A DNA stretch of 64,000 nucleotides from Blastocatellia bacterium (GCA_003487805.1 DNNE01000065.1:53300-117299), one strand, 5' to 3'. Shown: positions 35,429-44,440, numbered from the stretch's first letter. Notes: generated by a model not told the origin, from the sequence alone. Made by a program: numbers and translations.

Positions 35429-35865
35429 GCGATCCTCCTTTGGATTGAGTAAGCGCACGGTTTATAGCATAGGCCCCAAATGGCAGCAAGATTTTTTGCT
35501 AGAGAGCACAATGGCTGAACGGGAAATGCTTAACTACGGTCGAGACCAGCGTCTGTCAATGATCCAAAAACGACTTCCGAGTATGTTTCGCTACGGGACG
35601 GCAGCTGGCATTGCTAAGTCCCGTTCGGGTTCGGGTCACACCTGAGCATGAACATCTCGCAATTTGCTGGGACATCAGTTATGCGCCGGAAGGAGTCAAC
35701 AATTGATAGGATTCTGGCGAAAAGGATCAGTAACCATGAGATTCCGAACTCATGAACAGTGAGAGGACGGCTGTAAGTTGTTGTATCTTAGCAAGAGAGA
35801 TTTCATTAACGATGAGAACCTGGAAGTAGTGCCGGTTCTCAGGACGGGCAGGTTGAGTACCACCC
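35429..35865. other. Upstream region of dut and the Cys-rich protein gene
   Basis: This 437-bp gap holds the divergent promoters of the minus-strand Cys-rich protein gene and dut. A 44-codon frame at 35512-35645 has no ribosome-binding site or family features. The only clear structure is the repeat and hairpin at 35797-35840. Confidence 0.5.
35797..35840 (+). promoter_or_regulatory. 31-nt direct repeat, copy 2, hairpin in the dut leader
   Basis: Copy 2 of the repeat also found at 32519-32549 (29 of 31 identical). Here GAGAACC (35814-35820) pairs with GGTTCTC (35834-35840), 26 bases before the dut start. Both copies keep a hairpin at the same place although the right arm differs, so a structured RNA leader is possible. 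Confidence 0.5.
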
Positions 35866-36297
35866 ATGAGCGGTGAACAGTTTTTGAGGTTTAAGAAGCT
35901 CGATCCTTTGGCGATGTTGCCCACTCGTGGGAGTCCGTTCTCGGCGGGATTAGACCTTCATTCGATCGAAGCGACCACCTTGGAACCAAATCAAAGGCAA
36001 CTGATAAGAACCGGTCTCGCAGTTGCCATACCTGAGGGCCATTACGGTCGCCTCGCGCCGCGATCCGGTTTGGCGGTGCAGAAGGGAATTGATGTCCTGG
36101 CCGGAGTCATCGACGCCGACTACCGCGGTGAGATTCAGTGCTTACTCCACAATACGGGAACCGAAATTGTAGAGTTGCCGGCGCAGTCAAGAATTTGTCA
36201 GTTGATAATTGAGAAGCTGATCACCCCCACTCCCGTATGGGCCGACGATCTTACGAACACCATGCGAGGCAGCGGTGGTTTTGGCTCAACAGGTTGA
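35866..36297 (+). CDS. dut: dUTP diphosphatase (dUTPase)
   Basis: Hydrolyses dUTP to dUMP and pyrophosphate, preventing uracil incorporation and supplying dTMP synthesis. The 143-residue trimeric-type enzyme shows the family motifs in order: SAGLDLHSIEA (motif 1), APRSGLAVQKG (motif 2), GVIDADYRGEI with catalytic Asp (motif 3), AQSRICQLIIEKL (motif 4) and the C-terminal RGSGGFGSTG (motif 5). It pairs functionally with dcd 4 kb upstream. A repeat-containing hairpin leader lies just before the start. Confidence 0.95.
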   Translation: MSGEQFLRFKKLDPLAMLPTRGSPFSAGLDLHSIEATTLEPNQRQLIRTGLAVAIPEGHYGRLAPRSGLAVQKGIDVLAGVIDADYRGEIQCLLHNTGTEIVELPAQSRICQLIIEKLITPTPVWADDLTNTMRGSGGFGSTG

Positions 36298-36312
36298 AAG
36301 AGATCTACGCGA

Positions 36313-37062
36313 TCACTCTTGTCGCATCGCGCGCCGGAGCGAATCAGGAATTCGAGATCGATCAGCGGCGAATACGGGGCGGAACTTGCTGTCGAATTTC
36401 AACGCGACGTAAGGCGTTCCATCGTTCAGATCGATCACCAGAATAGCTTCTTCGATCGTGCATGAATGAGCCATGCAGCCTCGCATCACGATCGTGTCGC
36501 CGTCCTTCTCAATAGGTGTCTCGACCTGCATTCGATCCGTGAAGGCTTTGTAATTCGTTCCCAGTAATTGACGCAGGCGCGTCTTTACCGACGGCACCCC
36601 ACGGAACAGCTCGTTCGGATACTTACCAACATAGCGTGCGAGGTTCGACGATTCAGGAGTTGACTGACCGCGCGGCAGAATCTCAACCACGACCGTGAAG
36701 TTGCCACGCCACGCATTGGCCATCGGACTCTCGCTGACGCCAATCTTATAATCGCCAGTCTCACTAAGGTCGTCATCGAAAACTACGCCGCCGGGTTGGG
36801 TTTCCTGTTGGCCGGTAGGAGAGATCACTGTGCCGTGGGTCGCGTCGCGCGCGTTGATGTTGACGCGCATGTGCTGACCGGCGCTGGCCCGCAAGACGAA
36901 CCACGCTGAATCTCGATTGCCGCGCAGATAACCAGTCGCGCGCGCGACGGTGGCGGCTCGCGCAAATACGATTCGCTGAGGGGCCCGCTCAGTCTGTGCG
37001 ATCGTGGCCAGGCAGGCGGCAATGATTAGCAGGGACGAGGCAACAAATCTGTTAATAGTCAT
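36313..37062 (-). CDS. Secreted hypothetical protein with a pre-peptidase-like domain
   Basis: A 249-residue protein with signal peptide (RFVASSLLIIAACLATIAQ). Residues about 30-130 resemble a pre-peptidase C-terminal-like beta domain (ATGYLRGNRDSAWFVLRASA; GQHMRVNINA; DDDLSETGDYKIGVSES). The second half (about 140-249) is of unknown family, with two cysteines in RGCMAHSCTIEEAI that could form a disulfide, and a beta pattern ending YVALKFDSKFRPVF. The gene converges on dut with 15 bp between the stops. Confidence 0.72.
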   Translation of the reverse strand: MTINRFVASSLLIIAACLATIAQTERAPQRIVFARAATVARATGYLRGNRDSAWFVLRASAGQHMRVNINARDATHGTVISPTGQQETQPGGVVFDDDLSETGDYKIGVSESPMANAWRGNFTVVVEILPRGQSTPESSNLARYVGKYPNELFRGVPSVKTRLRQLLGTNYKAFTDRMQVETPIEKDGDTIVMRGCMAHSCTIEEAILVIDLNDGTPYVALKFDSKFRPVFAADRSRIPDSLRRAMRQE

Positions 37063-37177
37063 TGGATCCTTTCCGAGTTGCTTAATGTTTTGGATTTTCT
37101 TTCCTTTTAATCTGTAAGACGGTTCACCTCCTTATTCCTTGAGACGGATTTCGATTCGTTCCTTCAAGCTCATGATT

Positions 37178-37390
37178 GCAACCCGAAGGGTTGTCCGAAA
37201 GTAGCCGGTGGTCGGAGCAGAGCGAAGACCACCGGTACCAAGTGATAACAGATCGCACCCTGTAGGGTGCCACTAGTCTTGTCTTGCGAATTCAGAAAGC
37301 GTCTTGCACCCTTTCAGGGTGCCGACAATCAATCCATTTTCTTCCGGTGGTCTGCGACCACCGGCTACTCTCTCGCAGCCCTTCGGGCTG
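37178..37390. repeat. Large nested inverted-repeat element (about 210 bp)
   Basis: Three nested palindromic pairs are visible: gcaacccgaagggttg (37178) with cagcccttcgggctg (to 37390); GTAGCCGGTGGTC (37201) with gaccaccggctac (to 37368); and gcaccctgtagggtgc (37255) with gcaccctttcagggtgc (to 37322). It fills the 339-bp gap upstream of the secreted-protein gene. No supported ORF lies in it. Confidence 0.8.
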
Positions 37391-37401
37391 ACACGCGGCG
37401 T

Positions 37402-38421
37402 TCACTTATAGCCAATAACCACACGCTCGATCGTCGGTGGCAGATCGTGCATCTCGCTGCGTGTGAAGCCGGCGTTCTGAAACATTCGCTCGAGCTCGGC
37501 GAACGTGTACGCGTCGCCACTGGGCGTGCCGCCGAGCATTTGCATGCTGAAGGCGGCGGCTTGCGGCGGCGTCACCCGATCGTCGTTCGGAACGAATTCA
37601 AGCGCGACTGCGCGACCGCCATCCGCTAATGACGCGTGAACTTTTCGCAGCAACGTCTCGCACGTCTCTTTGTCGAAGTGATGCAGGAAATTCGTCAGCA
37701 GCACGAGATCGTAGCCAGTTCCATAATCAACATCGAACGCGCTGCCGGGTTTCGTGTGATAACGATCTGAAACGCCGGCGCCCTGCGCATTTTCTTTGGC
37801 GACATCGAGCACCTTCGGCCAATCGAGCGCGGTGACTTCAACCTGCGGATTCTGCCTGGCGAAAGCAATGCCGTACAGACCGTGACCCGCGGCAATGTCG
37901 AGCACGCGCAGGTTCTTGTCTTTCGTCTGATCGACTAGTTGGGCCATCAACTGCGCCGGGAGCGCCATCATCGGCGCCATGGCGCGCGCAAAGTCTTCCC
38001 ATATCGGATTTTCAGGCTCGACCGACGAGGTGCCGACGGAGCCGCCGTTGCGAACCGCCTCAGTCAGTCGATCAAAGTTGCCCATGACGTTAGGCGATAA
38101 GATGAATCCGGTGACCGTGCCCATGTAGGCGGGCGACCGTTTGTCGAGAAACATCGCCGAGTCCGCGGTCAATTCGTAATTGTTTCCCTGCTTGGTTAAG
38201 AAACCGATGATGGTGAGAAAGTCGCAGAGGATGCGCGTGCCGCGTTCGGATGCGCCGCACCTTTCGGCGATCGCTTTCGCGGTCGTGTTGCCTTCACCGA
38301 TCGCGGTGAACACTTCGAGTTCGATTCCGGTCTTGATTGCCTGGGTTCGTTGATACGCATTGAAAGTGTCGAATAATAACGCCGGCGTCGGCTGTTTTCC
38401 GGTCTGAGCTTCTGGAGCCAT
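37402..38421 (-). CDS. SAM-dependent methyltransferase with dimerisation domain
   Basis: A 339-residue enzyme of the O-methyltransferase/CrtF-BchU-like architecture. The N-terminal winged-helix dimerisation domain (TFNAYQRTQAIKTGIELEVF; AIAERCGASERGTRILCDFL) is followed by a class I SAM-binding fold with motif I as VLDIAAGHGLYGIAFA, the acidic VTALDWPKVL and LLTNFLHHFD. AAAGGAAA lies upstream of the ATG at 38421. It lies downstream of a radical SAM gene and a lipoprotein gene on the same strand, so it may modify a lipid, pigment or quinone-like product of that group; the substrate is not known. Confidence 0.87.
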   Translation of the reverse strand: MAPEAQTGKQPTPALLFDTFNAYQRTQAIKTGIELEVFTAIGEGNTTAKAIAERCGASERGTRILCDFLTIIGFLTKQGNNYELTADSAMFLDKRSPAYMGTVTGFILSPNVMGNFDRLTEAVRNGGSVGTSSVEPENPIWEDFARAMAPMMALPAQLMAQLVDQTKDKNLRVLDIAAGHGLYGIAFARQNPQVEVTALDWPKVLDVAKENAQGAGVSDRYHTKPGSAFDVDYGTGYDLVLLTNFLHHFDKETCETLLRKVHASLADGGRAVALEFVPNDDRVTPPQAAAFSMQMLGGTPSGDAYTFAELERMFQNAGFTRSEMHDLPPTIERVVIGYK

Positions 38422-38515
38422 GAGTATTTCCTTTCGATGGTGAATTAAGTTTTTGGGGAAGCGAAAGCCTACTAGAAGAGATGAGGAAAAGTCTAACCAC
38501 GATTGGAGCCGATGT

Positions 38516-38604
38516 GTCAGAACCCCGAGCGGTAGCGAGGTGGATCAACCGCTCAACGTTGAATAAGTGATCCGGTCGCTACCGCTACCGCTCCCGGTTC
38601 TGAC
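38516..38604. repeat. Inverted pair of the dispersed GAGCGGTAGCG repeat
   Basis: The left arm starts gtcagaaccccgagcggtag (38516) and the right arm is its approximate reverse complement ending at 38604. It belongs to the same family as 12035-12063 and 30971-31063 and ends 2 bases before the stop codon of the lipoprotein gene. Confidence 0.75.
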
Positions 38605-38605
38605 A

Positions 38606-39208
38606 CTAGTTCAGTTTTAGCGAAACCGGTTGGGCCAATCCTTCAATGGTGAGCGTGAGGGTTTTTGGCGACGACACTGGATCTTTTTTCGCCGACAGGA
38701 AAATCAACAATCCGTGACGCTTACCTTCGGCATGTGTAACCGGGTCCTTCAAATTAAACTCATAAGCGCGAAATTCCTTTTCGAAGGTCTTGCGTGAATT
38801 TGGATTGTAAGCAAAGACACCGTTCGCTTTCAGGATGCGCGAGATTGCCTGCTTCGCTGAGATTAATTTCCATTCGGTATTTGCTTCGTCGTGCAAACGA
38901 AACTTCAGTTTCCTGATCTCAACCGCATCACCACTGTTGTGAGCAATCTCGAGTCGCACGGGCAGCAGGCCCGCCAACTGCAGATTCGATTCAAACAGCT
39001 CTTGCGTCGCTTCGTCGGTCAATAACGGCGCCGCCCGAAACGAAAGCGAGCCGACGTTTGCGCTCGCCGCCGAGGCAGGCATCGCCGGTATTTCGCTGAC
39101 GGGTTTTACTTTGAAGAGAGAACCGTTGCAGGAGGCGTTCAGGAGCGCGAGCACGCAGACGCCGAGCCGGGTTGCGGCTCTCGAAATCGGCAACGTCGTG
39201 CGGATCAT
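38606..39208 (-). CDS. Predicted lipoprotein of unknown function
   Basis: A 200-residue protein with a hydrophobic leader ending in a lipobox (LLNASC at about 22-27), predicting lipid anchoring outside the inner membrane. The mature part is beta-rich (LSFRAAPLLTDEATQELFES; LLPVRLEIAHNSGDAVEIRK; TLTLTIEGLAQPVSLKLN). No family is recognised. Its start lies 10 bp after the stop of the radical SAM gene, so the two are almost certainly co-transcribed. Confidence 0.72.
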   Translation of the reverse strand: MIRTTLPISRAATRLGVCVLALLNASCNGSLFKVKPVSEIPAMPASAASANVGSLSFRAAPLLTDEATQELFESNLQLAGLLPVRLEIAHNSGDAVEIRKLKFRLHDEANTEWKLISAKQAISRILKANGVFAYNPNSRKTFEKEFRAYEFNLKDPVTHAEGKRHGLLIFLSAKKDPVSSPKTLTLTIEGLAQPVSLKLN

Positions 39209-39218
39209 CTTGATTGAA

Positions 39219-40958
39219 TTAGCTGGCGATTTGAATCGGTTCGGCGGTTGCGGCCATGCTCGATCCGAGTTGATGAAGCTGGGTCGCGTCGACCATGTTC
39301 AGGCCCTGATCGCGCACCGTCTTAAATCCTGGAAGAATTTCATCGACCGGCGCATGCATCACGCCCTTGCTGCGTTTGTATCCGGTGTAATCAAGGTAGA
39401 GATGCTTGCGCATGAAGCGATCGGGCACGCCGGCAAATCGGTACAGCGGATACTTGATACCGTTGCCGAAGAGTTTGCGACCGAGCATGTAGTAGTAGAT
39501 CGGCACGCCAAGAGAGAACTTCATGTTTGCGGTACCTCCGCCGTGCCAGAAGTGCAGGTTGTATTTCCAGCAAGTGTAGAAAAATTCCCATTGCAAATCG
39601 GTCATCTCGATCAGCTTGGCGCTGTCCTTCTGCTGCATGCGCGTGTTCTCGAGCGGAACGAAGAAAGTGGGAACGAAGGTGCCCTTGGCATCGCGCAAAT
39701 CGTAAAGCAGGTTAAGGGATTCTTTCGTGTCTGCGTCAGTCTCGCCCGGTAAGCCAATGATGAAAGTGCAGAACGGAAACCAATTGTGCTTGTTCAGGGT
39801 TTCCATTCCTTTCAGAACCACGTCGCGCCATTGGCCAGCCTTGTAAGGATAAGCCTTACCCTTCATGAAAATGTCGAAGAGGCGCGAGCTGCCCGTCTCT
39901 AAACCAATGATCGGATCGGTCATGCGCTGATCGGGATCGGTGGATTCCTTGTGCTGCACGTGCGAGAAGGGAACGATGAGCGGGGTCAATCGCTCGACGA
40001 TCGTCGGATCTTTTACGACCGGCGCCATGGTGATGTGCGACATCTGCAGCGTCTCGATGCCGGGAACGCTCTTCACCCCGCGCAGCATCGTCTCCAGCGC
40101 GGTAGTGTTGGTCTCGAAATTCGAGGCTTGCTCATAGAGGAACATGTCCTCAGTCGCCAGCATGATTTCAGTCGCGCCCTCGCGCGCATTGACGTGCACA
40201 CTCTCCATGATGTGCTCGAGCGGAAACGAGCGGCCAACTTTGGTGGCAGGTCCGCAGAACTGGCAGCCGCGCCCGCAGCCGCGCGTGATCTCGACCACGC
40301 CGAAGGTCGAACGGTGTTTGACGACTGGAATCTCTTCGACAGTCGGCTGCATGCTCTTCGGAACTTTGATGATGCGTTCGAGCGTGGGATCACCGGCCAT
40401 CATGCGCTTGAATAGATCGCTAAAGACGCGCTCGATCTCGCCGTCAATCAGGTAATCGACATTGAACTCGTCGAGGCGTTCGGCGCGCTCAAGTTGCCAT
40501 GCGCCGGGACCGCCGATGACGATCTTCGGTCGATACTTCTTGATCACCGGGTGCGTTACGATTTTTAGAAACTCGGCCGCATTCAAGGGAATCAGGTTCT
40601 TGCCGGCGATCTTTGAATAGACATCCGTCGCATAAGAAATGCCCAGCGGATTGTGAGCGTGAATCGCGACGACCTTCGTTTCCGGACCGATGAACTTCTC
40701 TAAATTTTCAAGATAGCAAACGACTACGTCTTCCTCCGGGTAATCGCGCAACAACAGAGTCTCGACCATGCGCAATCCGTTGGGGACATATTTCGCGCGA
40801 CCATCCGGCCAGGACTCGTTCATTAAAGACTCTGGACTTATCCATTTGTGTCCGAATTTGGCGGGAATAGTTGCCGACAGCATCTGTTGCCAAATGCTGT
40901 GACGCCATTCACTCGCTTCGCTGCAAGAAGCTGTCAGAACGATCTTTGGTGATCCCAA
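39219..40958 (-). CDS. B12-binding-type radical SAM protein
   Basis: A 579-residue radical SAM enzyme. The N-terminal 180 residues resemble a cobalamin-binding Rossmann domain (VVAIHAHNPLGISYATDVYS; IVIGGPGAWQLERA). The radical SAM core begins with the cluster motif CGRGCQFC near residue 230 (CxxxCxxC), then GREGATEIMLATEDMFLY-like strands and FCTFIIGLPGETDADT. Like other class B radical SAM enzymes it could methylate unactivated carbons or rearrange a lipid or cofactor. The start is a TTG preceded by AAGGGGG with 6-base spacing. It is divergent from a second radical SAM gene at 41309 and heads the lipoprotein and methyltransferase genes. Confidence 0.88.
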   Translation of the reverse strand: MGSPKIVLTASCSEASEWRHSIWQQMLSATIPAKFGHKWISPESLMNESWPDGRAKYVPNGLRMVETLLLRDYPEEDVVVCYLENLEKFIGPETKVVAIHAHNPLGISYATDVYSKIAGKNLIPLNAAEFLKIVTHPVIKKYRPKIVIGGPGAWQLERAERLDEFNVDYLIDGEIERVFSDLFKRMMAGDPTLERIIKVPKSMQPTVEEIPVVKHRSTFGVVEITRGCGRGCQFCGPATKVGRSFPLEHIMESVHVNAREGATEIMLATEDMFLYEQASNFETNTTALETMLRGVKSVPGIETLQMSHITMAPVVKDPTIVERLTPLIVPFSHVQHKESTDPDQRMTDPIIGLETGSSRLFDIFMKGKAYPYKAGQWRDVVLKGMETLNKHNWFPFCTFIIGLPGETDADTKESLNLLYDLRDAKGTFVPTFFVPLENTRMQQKDSAKLIEMTDLQWEFFYTCWKYNLHFWHGGGTANMKFSLGVPIYYYMLGRKLFGNGIKYPLYRFAGVPDRFMRKHLYLDYTGYKRSKGVMHAPVDEILPGFKTVRDQGLNMVDATQLHQLGSSMAATAEPIQIAS

Positions 40959-41308
40959 CGGGAGCCCCCTTTAAGTCAGGGAATGAAGACAGTTACTATA
41001 ACGCGGCGGATTCTAGCACCTGCCGCTTGCCGTGCCAAGCAGAATGTCTGAAGTCTCCTGGTCCGGTCTGGCCGCTCGGCAAGAATGTCTTGCCCTTTAG
41101 CGACCCGGGTACGGGCGCGTCAAGTCAAACTGAGCCTATCCTCGGGATGTCACCTATGTACCCTATCGCTCTGGTGTGGTATAGTCCGCAAACTCGACAG
41201 CGCGAAGCTCTGAAGCGCGTGGCGACTGACATCATCCTCGTGTCAGTCAGCAGTTTTTTCAATTCCAGCGGGGCGGCGATAACGCCTGAGTGAGAGTTCG
41301 CGACACTT
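40959..41308. other. Divergent promoter region of the two radical SAM genes
   Basis: A 350-bp gap with no supported gene. An extended -10-like TGGTATAGT (41177-41185) points toward the plus-strand gene, 124 bp before its start. A leader transcript is possible, but no structure is evident to me. Confidence 0.35.
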
Positions 41309-42853
41309 ATGAAGATTCTTTTATACAATCCGGACAACGGCGTGACTCGCAATTTCATGCCGCATTTGTGGATGTTTTTGCTGAAAGCGCTCACTCCTCC
41401 GGAACATGAAGTGCTGCTGATTGACGGTAATGCAAAGCCTCTGAATGACGAGGAACTAATCCAGTACATCAAGCAGGAAAACATCGGCCTGGTAGGCATC
41501 GGCGCGATGACGCGCATGGTCGCCAAAGCCTATCGAGTGGCGGACGTAATCCGCGCCGCCGGCGTTCCGGTGGTGATGGGTGGACCACACGTAACTGAAC
41601 TGCCGGATGAAGCGCTGGGCCGCGATGGCGGACCGCGACACTGTGATGCCGTGGCTCTGGGCGAAGCGGACGAGACCTGGCCGCTAATTGTCGAAGATGC
41701 GGTGCGTGGTCAGCTCAAAGAAATTTATAAACCCGTTGATGAGGCCGGAAAGGAACGAAAGCCGGCGCTGCAGCCATATCCGACCATTCCCTGGGAAGAC
41801 ATGGAGCTCGATCAGTTCGACATGATTCCCAACTTCTTCCGTCCGCTGCTTAAGCGTTACGGCGCGGGCTGGCGTTCGGTTCAGCTGATTCCGATCGAAT
41901 CCGGCCGAGGTTGCCCCTACGGTTGTGAGTTCTGCACAGTCACCGGTTTCTTTGGCGATTCGATTCGCTTTCGGAGTAATGAAAGCATCGTCGAGGAATT
42001 GCTGCGTTTGAAGCGGCGCGCGCGAAAAGCGCATGGCCAGGTGATGGTGTTCTTCATTGACGACAATTTCGCCATCAACATCAAGCGCACAAAGTCACTG
42101 CTGCGCGACATGATCGCGGCGAACGCGCAATTGCCGTGGCTCGCGCAGATCAGCGCGAATCTCTTGCGCGATGAAGAGCTGGTCGATTTGATGGCCGAGT
42201 CCGGATGTCGTTGGGTGTTCATCGGAATGGAATCGATCGATCCGGTGAACCTTGCGGACGTCGCCAAGAGCTTCAACAAGCCGAACGAATACGCGCCGGT
42301 GCTCAATCGGTTGGCGCAACGTGGCATCTACGCAGTGACGTCTTTCATTTTTGGTTTGGACAATGACACGGCGGGTGTCGCCGATCGCACTCTCGAACAA
42401 ATTGAGTCTTGGCCCGCCGGACTTCCCGTCTTCGGTCAGCTCACGCCGTTTCCGTCAACTCCGTTGTACGAGCGTCTGAAGAAAGATGGAAGACTGACGC
42501 GACCGAAACACTGGCTTGAGTTTGCGCCTTATCAAATGGCGAATACGCCTTTGAAGATGACCATTCCGCAAACGCAGGAGGAGCTCACCAAGGCCTGGCT
42601 GGTTTCCTATAGTACAGAGAGAACTGAGCGCGCGATGGAATCGTTGCGTGATAAGCCGATTCACGATCGCGTGATGCACCTGACAATGCGCATCCTCTTT
42701 CGGGGCATTTATTTTCCGCAACTGAACAAGCGGGCGTGGTTCAAAGTGATCTTTAATAATCGCCGCCCGATTTTCAAGCTGGTACGCGAAGGTTTTGGAA
42801 TTTGGCGAGCATCGCGTCGAAGGGCTTCAGTCATTTCGCCCGTAACTGGCTAA
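41309..42853 (+). CDS. B12-binding radical SAM protein (HpnP-like class B architecture)
   Basis: A 514-residue enzyme. Residues 1-140 are a cobalamin-binding domain (MKILLYNPDNG; VGLVGIGAMTRM; GVPVVMGGPHVTELPDEAL). The radical SAM motif is at about 204-212 (RGCPYGCEFC, CxxxCxxC), followed by FIDDNFAINIKRTKSLL, FIGMESIDPVNL and FIFGLDNDTAG. This architecture is shared by hopanoid C-2/C-3 methylases and related lipid- or cofactor-modifying enzymes; the exact reaction cannot be read from the sequence. No squalene-hopene cyclase is in the window. It is divergent from the other radical SAM gene and converges with prmC. Confidence 0.88.
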   Translation: MKILLYNPDNGVTRNFMPHLWMFLLKALTPPEHEVLLIDGNAKPLNDEELIQYIKQENIGLVGIGAMTRMVAKAYRVADVIRAAGVPVVMGGPHVTELPDEALGRDGGPRHCDAVALGEADETWPLIVEDAVRGQLKEIYKPVDEAGKERKPALQPYPTIPWEDMELDQFDMIPNFFRPLLKRYGAGWRSVQLIPIESGRGCPYGCEFCTVTGFFGDSIRFRSNESIVEELLRLKRRARKAHGQVMVFFIDDNFAINIKRTKSLLRDMIAANAQLPWLAQISANLLRDEELVDLMAESGCRWVFIGMESIDPVNLADVAKSFNKPNEYAPVLNRLAQRGIYAVTSFIFGLDNDTAGVADRTLEQIESWPAGLPVFGQLTPFPSTPLYERLKKDGRLTRPKHWLEFAPYQMANTPLKMTIPQTQEELTKAWLVSYSTERTERAMESLRDKPIHDRVMHLTMRILFRGIYFPQLNKRAWFKVIFNNRRPIFKLVREGFGIWRASRRRASVISPVTG

Positions 42854-42865
42854 ATCCGCCGGTCT

Positions 42866-43759
42866 TCATTTCTTTTGCAATACTATCGTTCGCGGGATCT
42901 GTTGAAGGTCGTTTCGTATCTCAATCAGTTTCCAAACCTCCCGATCTACTAAATCGCGAATCGCCACATCCTGATTGATCCCGAACTCAAAAACTAAATA
43001 ACCGGCGGGCCTGAGATGGCCTGGCGCATCGAGGAGCAAGCGGCGGATTAGGGCCAGCCCATCACTGCCGCCGGCGAGCGCCGCCCGCGGTTCGCGCTGC
43101 ACTTCGCGCTGAAGAGTTTTCATCTCGTCATCAGAAACGTAAGGCGGGTTGGAAACGATTAGATCGAGCGTCTCGTTGACAGAGATTGCGTCGAAAAAAT
43201 CAGATTGAACCAGGCGTAATCGATTTGCGACGCGATGTCGTTCGGCATTTCGTTGGGCGATCCGCAGGGCCTGCTCCGAAATGTCGATGGCGATCGCGCG
43301 CGCTTCGCGACACTCGTTTAGGATTGAAACCGCGAGACATCCTGATCCTGTGCCTATGTCGGCGAACGCGAACTCCGCGTTGGCGTCAACAAGTTCCAGT
43401 GCTGCTTCTACGATCAGCTCGGTTTCGGGGCGGGGAATCAAGACATCCGGCGTGACTTCGAAGTCGAGTTTAAAAAACTCCTGGTGACCGGTGATGTATT
43501 GCAGCGGTTCGCCCTGCACACGCCGAGCTATGAATTCTTCAAACTGCTTTAGTTGATGTTCGGCAATCGTAGCTTCAGGATGCGCGACGAGAAATGCGCG
43601 GTCGCGGCCGATTACGTGACTCATAAGCACGCCGGCATCGAGTCGCGGCTCGCTTATGTTCGCGTCGAGCCTCCGGGCAGCTTCGCTTAGGGCAGTGCCG
43701 ACTGAAGCGGACATCTTGTGATCTGATTCTGCTTTCTCTTCGTTATTGATCGCAATCAC
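42866..43759 (-). CDS. prmC: Release factor glutamine N5-methyltransferase
   Basis: Methylates the GGQ glutamine of peptide-chain release factors RF1 and RF2. The sequence has the helical N-terminal domain (ARRLDANISEPRLDAGVLMS; RRVQGEPLQYITGHQEF), the SAM motif FADIGTGSGCLAVSIL and the diagnostic NPPY in LIVSNPPYVSDDEM. Two starts are possible: the ATG at 43759 (297 residues) or the ATG at 43714 (MSASVGTAL), the latter closer to the usual family length. In many genomes prmC follows prfA, but no release-factor gene is in the window. Confidence 0.93.
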   Translation of the reverse strand: MIAINNEEKAESDHKMSASVGTALSEAARRLDANISEPRLDAGVLMSHVIGRDRAFLVAHPEATIAEHQLKQFEEFIARRVQGEPLQYITGHQEFFKLDFEVTPDVLIPRPETELIVEAALELVDANAEFAFADIGTGSGCLAVSILNECREARAIAIDISEQALRIAQRNAERHRVANRLRLVQSDFFDAISVNETLDLIVSNPPYVSDDEMKTLQREVQREPRAALAGGSDGLALIRRLLLDAPGHLRPAGYLVFEFGINQDVAIRDLVDREVWKLIEIRNDLQQIPRTIVLQKK

Positions 43760-43857
43760 ATTCTATATTACGCTGCGCGTTGAATCGTCAGGTGAATCGC
43801 TGGATGAGTCGTTATTGGTCGCGCAATTCGGACCTGTGGGGATTGCGGATCGCTCAA

Positions 43858-43990
43858 CGCAATCCCGATTTATCGGGATTGCGCTCGGGCATTCAGCGGA
43901 AGGCAAGCGCGATTGCGACTTTACTTTGGGTAGCACGAAACGAGTCTCGTTTCTCCCGTACGGACGGCGGAGCCCCGACTTTAGTCGGGG
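43858..43990. repeat. Cluster of three palindromes
   Basis: cgcaatcccgattta-type palindrome (43858-43883, CAATCCCGAT/ATCGGGATTG), gaaacgagtctcgtttc (43937-43953) and ccccgactttagtcgggg (43973-43990). It occupies the 294-bp gap between prmC and the DUF5658 gene. Short overlapping frames there have no family features. Confidence 0.75.
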
Positions 43991-44053
43991 TTTCGCAAGT
44001 TCAAGGGCAAAGCTCTGAAAACTTTTTGAACGAAGGAAGACCACTTCTAAAAA

Positions 44054-44422
44054 ATGGGCGCCCTGTCAAAAAGCCTTGTTCTATTTGCGCTGAATTGGAT
44101 TGACGCGCAGTTAACTCTTATTTGGGTTCGCGCGGACATCGCCAGCGAGGGCAATGGATTGATGAGCGCACTGCTCAGGATTGGGGATGCTCCTTTCCTG
44201 CTGGTGAAACTCGCCATTGGTGCTTTTGCCGCTTACACCCTCTATAAATGCTCGCATTTGCCGCTGGCGCGACGCGGTATGCAGCTGGTCCTGATGATCT
44301 ACTGCGCGCTGATGATTGCTCACGCGGCGACGGGGTTGTCGGCGCTGGGCTGGCACACTCCGCTCGCATTTATTACTTACATTACTAACGTTCCGCATAC
44401 CCTGCTGACGCTTTTCTCGTAA
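44054..44422 (+). CDS. DUF5658 small integral membrane protein
   Basis: A 122-residue protein with about four hydrophobic segments (KSLVLFALNWIDAQLTLIWV; FLLVKLAIGAFAAYTLY; GMQLVLMIYCALMIAHAATG; FITYITNVPHTLLTLF). The LNWIDAQLT pattern near the N-terminus fits the DUF5658 family, whose function is unknown. It stands alone between two repeat clusters. Confidence 0.7.
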   Translation: MGALSKSLVLFALNWIDAQLTLIWVRADIASEGNGLMSALLRIGDAPFLLVKLAIGAFAAYTLYKCSHLPLARRGMQLVLMIYCALMIAHAATGLSALGWHTPLAFITYITNVPHTLLTLFS

Positions 44423-44440
44423 CATCTCTTAACAATCAAA

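Noticed and set aside
35385..35645. Short plus-strand frame upstream of dut
   Set aside because: No ribosome-binding site, overlaps the 5' end of the Cys-rich protein gene, no family features.
31266..36297. dcd, NTPase fragment and dut as an anti-phage nucleotide-depletion island
   Set aside because: dcd and dut have the length and motifs of ordinary housekeeping enzymes and the NTPase is truncated, so the defence reading is not supported.
43746..44103. Several overlapping frames between prmC and the DUF5658 gene
   Set aside because: They read through palindromic repeats and have no domain or credible start.
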